A stretch of DNA of 64,000 bases from Strongylocentrotus droebachiensis (taxonomy: Eukaryota; Echinodermata; Echinoidea; Camarodonta; Strongylocentrotidae). Shown piece by piece: positions 22,312 to 30,831 of this stretch. The notes under the pieces are model-generated. The model was given only the letters and a program-made list of their open reading frames with translations. It had not been told where the DNA came from and ran no database searches. The position numbers and the translations under genes were made by a program. Every line of letters starts with the position of its first letter. The first letter of the stretch is position 1. The stretch covers positions 42,176 to 106,175 of the forward strand of contig JAVYIG010007163.1 in assembly GCA_035222895.1 (NCBI GenBank), written 5' to 3'.

Positions 22312-22719
22312 GATAAAAACTCAGATTCTACAGGTAGGCCACTGATGAGAGTAATACAGAAGCAAAAAGTGACAGTTTGATAAAGCGAGTGATGGAAAAG
22401 ACACAATTCAGCACACAATAAAGTGAAGATTGTCAGCTTTGTCATACGTGTACTGTTAGACTTGCATAGACTTACGTAGTGTAGGCCGTACGTTTAACGC
22501 CGTACGCCAGAAGTGTGACTACCCAGCACAAAAATCAATAGGTGGGACACTCCTGATAATTGGTTTTCAAGGCTGAGAAAACGAATAAGAATGTCATGTT
22601 AAATATCATACCACAAATCTTCGGAATCCAATAAGGTAGTTCTGGCAAGAGTAGGTAGGTAGAGTTAGAGTTTACATGACGTTACAGAAGTCCAGAGGTC
22701 ATAATCAGAGCAGCTATAA

Positions 22720-22756
<37 letters not shown>

Positions 22757-23131
22757 ATAGTCACCCAATCACCACCAAGCATGGGTCTTCGTTAACCAAT
22801 CACGAGCAAGACGATTAATTGAAATCGTCCAATCGCAGCGCCTAAAAAACTTCCTCTCTTCTGACAATCAAAGAGGAAAAACGCCAATTCAAGACGGAAT
22901 TGGCGGAAGGATTTCATAATTGGTCTATTGTTCTTTTAATTCATGCTCATTCGTTATGAATGGGTCAAAGAGGAAAAATACTAATTAAAGTCGGAAATGG
23001 CGGAAGGGTCTCTTAATTAATCTATTGTTCTTTTAATTAATGCTAATTAGCCATGAATGGCTCATTAATGAGTCATGCATGACTCACTAATTAGGTGCTA
23101 ATTATTTCTCCCTGTCTCATCAGACTCATAT

Positions 23132-23328
23132 TGGAGCTGAATCATCCCCAAACTGCGCCTGTGGAGAGATCCAAACTATGGATCATGTCATTGACGATTG
23201 TCCGATCTACAAATCCCCCCACGGCGCTTCCGGACTTCGTGAGCTCGATGATGAGACGAGCTGTTGGCTCAATAAGGATCTTCCTATCTAGACGATGTAC
23301 TCCCTGATATTCTTTGCACGAACGAACG
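23132..23328 (+). mobile_element. 5'-truncated LINE tail inserted in the Polinton TIR, 197 bp
   Basis: Bounded by the 10-bp duplication AGACTCATAT (23122-23131 and 23329-23338), which is single in the left terminal repeat. The plus strand encodes the last ~55 residues of a reverse transcriptase-type ORF2, with the C-terminal zinc knuckle NCACGEIQTMDHVIDDCP and a stop at about 23289. Such C-X-C-X8-H-X4-C tails end many non-LTR polymerases. Severe 5' truncation is the usual outcome of target-primed integration. Confidence 0.8.
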
Positions 23329-23350
23329 AGACTCATATACTACTTCTAGA

Positions 23351-24454
23351 TAAAAAAAACGACTGTATTTCTAAATATAATTTGTATTGATTAAGAAGGA
23401 ATTTAAAAAAACTATGGAAAGAATTGTATTTAAAAGAGTAAACTGCCGAAGCCAATACCAGCACAAAATTGAAATTGTTATTAATGTAATTTACAGGTCT
23501 CGAATTCGTTGCATTTATTATATTGACATGGGATAATAATCGTGAAACAAGATGCCAATATCACATCTTCAGTCTGCCTTGCGTGCGAAAGTCTCTTGTA
23601 CGCACTAGGTAGTAAATCATTATTGTAACACCCCACTCTTTATTCCCAATCTCTGCTCCTGTATGTAATAACGAAACAGTGGTAATGTGAGCAACCACCA
23701 AGTTCAATTTTCTAACATATTTATTTTACTTCACATTATGACCACCAGCAACACAGCTATCATGTAATCGTAATAAAGATTCAGTTCTGTGGTTTAAAAT
23801 GATTGATGAAGTAATTTAGAAAGTGGTTAACAATATTTTGGCTGGTTATAAATTTAAATAAATAATGGCAATAATTAGCTCTTTTTTGCATACATGAAGT
23901 GAATGTTATTGTTGTGTTTGCCGCTGCTCGGGACTCGGATAATTATTTCCAAGAGCATTCAATGTAAATAATACTCTTTGGGTAACAAAAGGCCAGAGCC
24001 CCTGTGCTTACGAAAATTATTTTATCTTAAACAACAATAACAAAACAAAAAAAGGAGATAAGCAAAGAATGGACAGGTTTAACAAAATCTGATGAACAAT
24101 AAAGGGATACATTTTTTGTATTTACAGTTAAAATCGATGTGACGTCACAAATCGGCAACAGCGAGAATCATTTACTTTGCTACGACTGCTCTTTATTATG
24201 GAATGATTTACCTGTTGGAGTATGAACAAAACAAAAGAAGTTTGACTCGTTCAAATCCCAAGAAAATGTTCATAATCAAATGTTCACATTGCAAAGACAT
24301 CTTAGCTTTTGATTTTATTCATGTGAATTTCACTTGTATAAATTGTATTCTTCTGACTTGCTATTTTCATTATGATTGATTTTGATTGCATGATTTTTAG
24401 TTTTTACGAATTTGTTTCCTTCTCACAGGGCCCATGGGAGATCAAATGGCAGCC
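23351..24454. other. Copy B of the local duplication resumes, then unassigned DNA
   Basis: 23440-23955 aligns to 1167-1690. Sequence after 23955 has no partner in the window and no recognisable gene. Confidence 0.65.
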
Positions 24455-24499
24455 TTTCTCTATTCATTTATTTAATAAAAATAAATGAATAGAGAAAGC
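24455..24499. repeat. Perfect 20-bp hairpin
   Basis: Arms CTTTCTCTATTCATTTATTT (24455-24474) and their exact reverse complement (24480-24499) enclose a 5-nt loop. The surrounding bases do not continue the symmetry, and no element boundary was recognised. Confidence 0.85.
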
Positions 24500-24754
24500 G
24501 TTTAATGTTGAAATTTAAAATTTGAATTTGGGAAAAATTCAGCGCAGAGGTGCCAGCCCTCAAAGGCAATCACTAGGCTGCCAGTTTGCGATTTTTGTTA
24601 GATTTATTAATTTCACTTCTTTATTCAGGGTAGTCTGTTCAGTATCCAACAAATAAAAACCTGGTCTTCCACAGAGCCCTGATTATAAAAACAGCATTAT
24701 GAACAAATACATGAATTACAATTAGAACTGTACAATATCGGAATATTAAACATT

Positions 24755-25270
24755 TTAACACAATGTTTAGATAATGATAAAAATCAACTACAAAAATAAG
24801 TTAAACAAACACATGGGAATACATTAACAGAGTATAAGATTACACAAAAGAAAAACAGTTAATGAATGAAAATTGTAGGCATAATTGTATGGTAATGGAG
24901 TCAAGTAACATGACAAAACTGAATCATAATAGATAATGATAAAATCAACTATGAAAATAAGTTAAACAAAAACATGGGAATACATTAACTGAATATAATA
25001 TCACACAAAAGCGAGAACAACAGTTCATTAATGATAATTGTAAGCATTGTATGGTAATGGAGTCAAGTAACATGACAAAAACTGAATAGATAATGATAAA
25101 ATCAACTATGAAAATAAATTAAACCAAAACATAGGAATACATTAACTGAATATAATATTGCTCAAAAGAACAACAGTTAATTAATGATAATTGTAAGCAT
25201 TGTATGGTAATGGAGTCAAGTAACATGATAAAAACTGAATCATTATAGATAACGGCAAAAATCAACTATG
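24755..25270. repeat. ~160-bp tandem repeat, about three units
   Basis: A unit containing 'GATAATGATAAAATCAACTA', 'ACATGGGAATACATTAACTG' and 'TATGGTAATGGAGTCAAGTA' is repeated near 24770, 24932 and 25092, with a partial copy at 25250. The units differ by substitutions and small indels. No coding potential. Confidence 0.75.
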
Positions 25271-25501
25271 CAGAATGAACACCGTATCATGTGAGAATTT
25301 CTTTTGCGATCGCTCTATCAATGCTTAAAAAACATGTTGCCCCTTTCTAACCTTTTATCAAAATGTTATCTAACCGTCTCTCGTCCGTTTTTCTCAGTGT
25401 AAGCATTTTGCTCAGTTGCGGATCCATTACTATCTGGTAGCGATAGGGACGGGGCACAATCTTTGACAAGCAAGCAAGAGAAAAAATAAGACTGCCCTCT
25501 A

Positions 25502-26168
25502 TTAAAGCCAACTAATCGTGGTTATGCTGTCTGTCCACATCTTCCATCCGACTATACTGAAGCGTAGAGCATATCTGACGGTAATCATCAGTCTGGACAG
25601 AAGGATAAGAGCTTGTAGCTCCTTCCGAGGCATGCTTGTCTGTTTCAGTGGTGTCACTCTAGATCTGGCACAGACGAAAGATAGATGAGCTTCTTGGCTG
25701 TCAGCATGTGACCATCTCAGCCACACTGCAAAACCCATAGCGTCCTCTGAAGCATCACTAACACCATGCCTGGACACTGTGGGTAGGGCTCTCTTTACCC
25801 TATAAGGCTCTGGTATCAGACATCTTGGGATCTCAATGCTGTCCATTTCATCAAGGTCTCTGTTGATCTTACTCATCATGGAGTAGAGCTCGCTGCCTTC
25901 GTCAAGAGGGGAGTCCCACTCAAGGTCCAGCTGCCACAACTTTTGAAGAAGAATCTTGGGGCGTACCAACAGTCCAGAAAGCATTCCAAAAACATCGTAA
26001 TAGGTTGCCGTTTGAGCAAGAATCTTTCGCTTGGTGAGGGTAGTATCCTTGGAGGGTTTGACTTTCTTCACTTTCAGTGTGTCCTTAGAAAGATTTCAGC
26101 TGGTACCCAGGACAGTAGCAGTATCTGTGTTCTCTGTCTCGTCTTCTTGACATTAGACTGCCACTTCC
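25502..26168 (-). pseudogene. BEL/Pao retrotransposon pol fragment (A17/RNase H-side region)
   Basis: The minus-strand reading begins with LRKWQSNV just after a TTAA at 26169-26172 and, after a frameshift, continues as an open frame with LTKRKILAQTATYYDVFGML and KLWQLDLEWDSPLDEG. Then come SDASEDAMGFAVWLRW and MWTDSITTISWL. This is the region between RT and RNase H/integrase of Pao-type elements (often annotated as peptidase A17). It ends abruptly at about 25505. It is the direct continuation of the RT fragment at 30105-30830, displaced by 3.9 kb of inserted DNA. Confidence 0.85.
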
Positions 26169-26484
26169 TTAAAGTTGATATTCTAAGACAATCCCAAATA
26201 TTAAGATAATTACATCAATAGAAAGCTTTTAACCCCCAGTATAACACTAAATGGTGTCCAATTGACAAAAACAAGTTTAGATTGGTGAATTTATGCGAGT
26301 AAACTCTACCAAACTATCTAGTCTGAAACCCGGAAGTGCATGTAGAGTCGGGCCTCTATCCGTCACGAACGGGACTCATGGGCTCAGTGAGAGTGAATGG
26401 CAGTGATATCCCTGTAGAATTATGAGTGTGTGAGGTATTGTGAATGGATATTTGAAAGCGTGTTCACTCGTCACACAACCTTAA

Positions 26485-27381
26485 GCCCCAGTCCCATATA
26501 AAGCCGGACCAGCACGGACGAGCACGGACCACTCCGGACCATCCCGGACCATGGTCTGGGGGTGATCCGGGATGGTCCGGGATGTTTTGTTCAAAAAAGT
26601 GTGATGCTTTTAAGCTACAGTCCCATATACGTCCCGGACCGTCCCGGACCATCCCGGACCCCATCCGGGGTGATCCGGGATTCGGTCCGTGTTGACACCG
26701 TGTTGGCACCGGGGTGGTCCTGGATGGTCCTGGATGGTCCTGGATGGTCCTGGATGGTCCTGGGCGGTCAATAACTCACTCCCGGACTGCCACGGATCAA
26801 CACGGACCGCCCCGGCGCCACTACGGATGACCCCGGACCCAGCACGGTGGCTACACGGATCACCCCGGATCAAACTATTGTCCCCGGTGCCAACACGGTC
26901 CTGGGCGGTCCGGGAGTCGACCCCGGATGTTTTTGACGGTCAAAAACTGCCGGGGTGGTCCGGGACGGTCCGGGACGGTCCGGGACAATAGTTTGATCCG
27001 GGGTGATCCGTGTAGCCACCGTGCTGGGTCCGGGGTCATCCGTAGTGGCGCCGGGGCGGTCCGTGTTGATCCGTGGCAGTCCGGGAGTGAGTTATTGACC
27101 GCCCAGGACCATCCAGGACCATCCAGGACCATCCAGAACCATCCAGGACCACCCCGGTGCCAACACGGTGTCAACACGGACCAAATCCCGGATCACCCCG
27201 GATGGGGTCCGGGATGGTCCGGGACGGTCCGGGACGTATATGGGACTGTAGCTTAAAAGCATCACACTTTTTTGAACAAAACATCCCGGACCATCCCGGA
27301 TCACCCCAGACCATGGTCCGGGATGGTCCGGAGTGGTCCGTGCTCGTCCGTGCTGGTCCGGCTTTATATGGGACTGGGGCT
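26485..27381. mobile_element. GC-rich foldback element, 897-bp near-perfect palindrome with TTAA
   Basis: TTAA at 26481-26484 and 27382-27385 flank ends GCCCCAGTCCCATATAAAGC and its complement. The two halves are reverse complements along almost their whole length, centred near 26935-26945 around TTTTTGACGGTCAAAAA. The sequence is built of short words (GGTCCGGGA, GGTCCTGGAT, GTCCGTG) repeated many times, and is far more GC-rich than its surroundings. Apparent reading frames occur in mirrored pairs on the two strands and are by-products of the symmetry. The ends resemble its own internal 'CAGTCCCATATA' words at 26620 and 27240, suggesting nested growth. Confidence 0.85.
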
Positions 27382-27385
27382 TTAA

Positions 27386-29708
27386 CTCTTATTTTTATTT
27401 TAGCTACGAGGAAGCAAGGTTGCACTGACAATAAAATACATGAAAGAAGGTATTCCCTTTTCGTTATGTTTATTGGGTACTGATGAGGCTGGCCGTACAC
27501 TTGCAAAGTGTAGCCAAGCACAAGCGATGACTCGGAATGAGAATGCATAAATAGTAAATGTGAATATTGCACGGAGATTACATAATGATCAAGGATGAGA
27601 ATGAACATGAATAAATGCGATGTACATAATGAATGAATAGCGCTTACGACATATATGAAATGACGTCGAAAGTCCAATGATGATGAAAAGAGTTGAGAAG
27701 AACGAAGGAAGGGGCTCACGCGATGAAATGTGCGGAGGCTTGAAGGCGGAGATGTAGCTTCGTTGTCGTGTCTGAAGAGCCGTGAAGAAACCCGACGCAG
27801 ACGCTCGTGATGAAGATGTGAAGAAGCTCTCAGGCGAGAAGAGAAGAGACGAGATGTGGCGCTCGACGACGGAACAGTGGGTCGTTCGATGTCGGAGGCG
27901 AAGAGTAGAAATGTTGACATCAAGCCGGTGGTGAAACAAGACGGAGCAGTGAGTCGCTCGATGAATGATCCGGACTTTGATGGAGAAATTCATCAGAGTT
28001 ACGGTGAGTCGAACTCGTTGACGAAATAGACGAACTACGGTGAGTCGAGCTCGTGTAAGAAAAGAGCTACCGGAACGAAGAAACTGGCAGCTCCCAGCGG
28101 AGAGTCAGGCGCCATGTCGGTGCTGACTATAACGTTCCACTGGGAGACTGCAGCCCGATGAACACGGCAGAGAAAGAGTTGACGTGCTGTAAAAGAGACG
28201 AAAGGCACAGAAGAATACAGCCTGGAGAGGAAATCAAAGAGACGTCTTATGACTCGACCGAGGTGGAAGCGGGAGTCGAGAAAAACCTCGTGTAGTTGAA
28301 AATACGCGGGTGAACGATGCGCGGAAACACGATGCGTGATTGAAGGAATGAACACACGTGGTCCGAATAATGCATACAAAATAAGTAGCGTGATGGAAAA
28401 AAGATGGAAAAATACTGGAGACATGAATGTACGGTAAAAGTAGGGCGAATGTAAGAGCCGCTACATCCCTACGTAAATGCTATCCTGTCAGTGCTTAGAT
28501 TTGTTGCTGTTAAGGAGTATATTTAGTGGATTTTCTGTTTTCATTAGAATGAAGAATAACGAACCAACATTTTCCAGTCGCTGATTTCTTTTTATATCCT
28601 CATATTCACCTATTTGGTAGAGATTTAAGACGGGTTTACTGCTTGGGAAACAAGGTTAAATCATGCACGTATGAATAGGCGGATGTATTATCTTGTCATC
28701 AGATAAGGTACAGGAGCAGTTTTGTAAAACGAATAGGCCTAGAACTATGATAATACTTATGATAGATGTGTGCATGTGACTGCCTCAAAAAAGGATACGG
28801 TACCAGTTAAACATTTTATGTTGTAAAATATCAAACTTGAACAAGATCATGCAAGCGCGCTTCCTCTATAATATTTTGACAACGTTTATTGATCGAACGA
28901 TATTCACCCGCGAGTGATGCGGCTCTTGCACGAACGTTTGTGAAGCGAGCAGAATCGGGAGGTAAGACCAGGCCGCTGCTTGCTTGTGATGGAACGTGCG
29001 TGCGCTAGTTATATGTTTATCGGCAATTGCAAGAGAATGAAAGCGACGTTACCAGCTAAGAAAAACAACTAACAAAGACTCACTCCTGACTACCGGTGTC
29101 AGAATTGGTAGATGAAGGATCTTCAGGGCCAAGGAAGGCGAAAGACATGGGAAAAAGGTAGAAGAAACCATCGGGAGATCGCTGTATGGTAATGAACTGT
29201 GCATGGGACCACTACTTACCAGACAGCTACTGTTCACTCCATGCCTGGGCCGATGTCAACACCAAAACAAAAATTACATGGTGAAAATATCGACTAATAG
29301 CACATCGTTGGCATGTATATGTCATAATTTTTAAAAGGGGAATTGATATTAATACTATGAAATATTAGGGGAAGGTAAATAATTGTACATAGAATTAGGA
29401 TTTATTAGACTTTTCAGCCTTTGAAACAAAAATAAGCCGAAAATCGTATCACTCTGCACATGTTTTCTATGGAACATCCGGGTACGTGAATATACTCTTT
29501 CCCGGACGTGATGTCATAATAGTAGACCATCGCCGTGACTGATTTTCAATGCAAAGAGAGGCGGATATTTTCGACATTTCAATTAAGGATTTCGAGTAGC
29601 CAGAATTTTGTTGTGATATACTATGTAATTGAAAAACTTATATATAACATAATTATGCTTGCCGTAGGTACCAAATTAAGGGACATTTATTTGCTTATAA
29701 TATCAGCT
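27386..29708. other. Interior of the 3.5-kb TTAA element, no gene recognised
   Basis: 27720-28430 is moderately GC-rich, with a repeated 'GGTGAGTCGAGCTCGTG'-like motif near 28000-28050 and an inverted pair 'CTCCCAGCGGAGAG' / 'CCACTGGGAG' near 28090-28150. A minus-strand TGGCGCC occurs at about 28111; it looks like a primer-binding-site core but has no supporting LTR. 28450-29700 is unassigned. Confidence 0.4.
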
Positions 29709-29712
29709 TTAA

Positions 29713-30100
29713 AGATGAAGTTGAGTTCTGGTCACGCGATTGCATTGTGAAAGAAACGGTGTGAAATCGACCAGAGAAGGTTGATCATCTAGCATATAAG
29801 AATTTGTGTGTATTGCAAGGTTCTGGAATCATCAAAATGATAAGAAATTTGGCCAAGTCTTGGTAAAGTTACAAACACTGTACACAGAAAGATGTATATG
29901 GGACTACACGAACACGTGGCGTAAAAAACCTACCCCCCGAGTTTTACGAGTTACATGACATATTTAGAATATAAAGGCATTTGAAGAGCCATGCTTTTTA
30001 GGGAACATGTCTTATCTGATGTTCTTCCACACTTGCATAATAAGAATGATAACGCCGGCACAAATTATTTTTCACCTCTTCCCAGAACTCAACCTTCTCT
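29713..30100. mobile_element. TTAA-flanked MITE, 388 bp, adjacent to the 3.5-kb element
   Basis: TTAA at 29709-29712 and 30101-30104, with inverted ends 'AGATGAAGTTGAGTTCTGG' and the complement of 'CCAGAACTCAACCTTCTCT'. The first ~200 bp are related to the MITE at 5532-5900. Its left TTAA is shared with the 3.5-kb element, so the BEL/Pao gene holds two end-to-end TTAA insertions. Confidence 0.8.
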
Positions 30101-30104
30101 TTAA

Positions 30105-30830
30105 GTTGAAGTTTCCTTTCTTCAGTGTCTCCGTCAGTTGGACTTCAACTCCAGAGCTTCCTCAGCATTACTAACTGACTCGTTCAGATCGTCCATATAG
30201 AATTGCTCTACGGTTACTTTCTGTAGCTTCATGGAGCATGCTCACGAGCCACATGTCTGAGAGTGATGATTGCTGCGGTTGGGGAGGGTTTGTCCCCGAA
30301 CGTGACAGTTGTAAGCTCAAAGACTTGTATGGGATGGTTTGGATTCTCTCTGAAAACGAATCTGTGGAACCGAGCATCCTCTGGTGAAATCTTAATCGCC
30401 TGGAACATCTTGTCTATGTCCGCGATCATGCCCACTTCGTTTTCACGGAACCGCAGGGCTACCTCAAACAGATTTGAGTTAGCATTCTCTCCTTTGATGA
30501 GACAGTCATTCAGGGAACGCCCTTGGAACTTCGCCTTGCCATCGTATACTACCCTGACTGGAGTTGTTTTTGAGTCTTTAACAACCCCAACGTGGGGAAA
30601 AAACCACATCCTCCTACCTACATCTCTGTCTCGTTGCAACTTGTCCTGTGTTACCTGTCGGGAGACACCCCTTTCCAATTGGTTTCACATTTGGCGGCAG
30701 TAGACTTCCCATTCGTAAGGCTGCTCTCGGAACTGGTTCTTTTAACTGCGTAGTCATAGTTGTCTGGTAGATCTTCCGGAGATCGCTTCCAGGGTAGGCC
30801 AACCTCATAAGAGCCATCTGGTAATTGATG
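30105..30830 (-). pseudogene. BEL/Pao retrotransposon reverse transcriptase fragment
   Basis: The minus strand shows, in order and over several frames, DGSYEVGLPW with LPDNYDYA; then the RT blocks VRVVYDGKAKFQGRSLND, motif A MIADIDKMFQAIKI and FRENPNHP; then a FGDKPSPTAA block, catalytic YMDDL near 30190-30205, and LKKGNFNL. The fragment stops at the TTAA at 30101-30104. Several frameshifts make it a pseudogene. The order fits Pao/BEL elements, where this region leads into the segment now at 25502-26168. Its upstream end abuts the long-TIR element at 30832, so more of the pol gene was lost or displaced there. Confidence 0.85.
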
Positions 30831-30831
30831 T

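Larger units (their letters stand above)
17548..22754 (-). mobile_element. CR1/L2-like LINE, nearly complete, nested in the Polinton TIR
   Basis: A minus-strand element with ORF1 (21373-22311) and an ORF2 split by two A-run frameshifts into endonuclease (20008-21069), linker (19680-20126) and reverse transcriptase (18061-19671). The 3' end is a run of TTGAATTT-like units (plus-strand 17548-17580), a hallmark of CR1/L2/Rex-type LINEs. The 5' side reaches a (CTA)n tract at about 22720-22752. TAAT at 17544-17547 and at 22755-22758 is the likely target duplication. It is probably inactive as it stands because of the frameshifts. Confidence 0.85.
3186..23344. mobile_element. Degraded Polinton/Maverick element, 20.2 kb
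   Basis: Seen: long inverted termini (3186-3593 against 17520-23344, the latter interrupted by two insertions), termini beginning with AG, a 6-bp duplication TCTAGA on both sides, and a decayed integrase at 6316-6600. Known: Polintons are self-synthesising transposons related to adintoviruses, usually 15-20 kb, with AG-starting TIRs and 6-bp duplications. Removing the nested LINE (~5.2 kb) and the LINE tail (~0.2 kb) leaves about 14.8 kb, of which about 9 kb is tandem arrays. No polymerase, packaging ATPase, protease or capsid frame was found, so this is a non-autonomous derivative. The PC4 and Cys/His genes near the left end are either Polinton accessory genes or cargo. A different TIR superfamily that picked up an integrase fragment is a less likely alternative. 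Confidence 0.8.
17520..23344 (-). repeat. Polinton right terminal inverted repeat, split by two insertions
   Basis: Reverse complement of 3186-3593. Piece 17520-17547 matches the innermost part of the left repeat; the main part is 22755-23131; the outermost bases are 23339-23344. The first gap is a LINE flanked by TAAT, the second a LINE tail flanked by a 10-bp duplication. Divergence from the left arm is modest (a few percent by eye), so the element is not very old. Confidence 0.85.
26173..29708. mobile_element. TTAA-flanked element, 3.5 kb, inserted in BEL/Pao pol
   Basis: TTAA at 26169-26172 and 29709-29712 bound inverted ends: 'AGTTGATATTCTAAG' at the left and the complement of 'CTTATAATATCAGCT' at the right. 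The flanking BEL/Pao reading is colinear across the insertion. It contains the foldback element at 26485-27381 and about 2.3 kb of sequence with no recognised gene (27390-29708). Minus-strand Ser/Arg-rich frames at 27171-28424 look compositional. It is non-autonomous unless a transposase is hidden by decay. Confidence 0.55.

Noticed and set aside
26464..27304. Overlapping Gly/Pro/Trp-rich frames on both strands
   Set aside because: They appear in mirrored pairs because the DNA is a palindrome of GGTCC words; not genes.
28105..28117. Retroviral primer-binding site core (TGGCGCC, minus strand)
   Set aside because: No LTR pair, polypurine tract or gag/pol in the right position was found.
27171..28424. 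250- and 129-codon Ser/Arg/His-rich minus-strand frames
   Set aside because: No domain, irregular composition and overlap with the palindrome; considered compositional.
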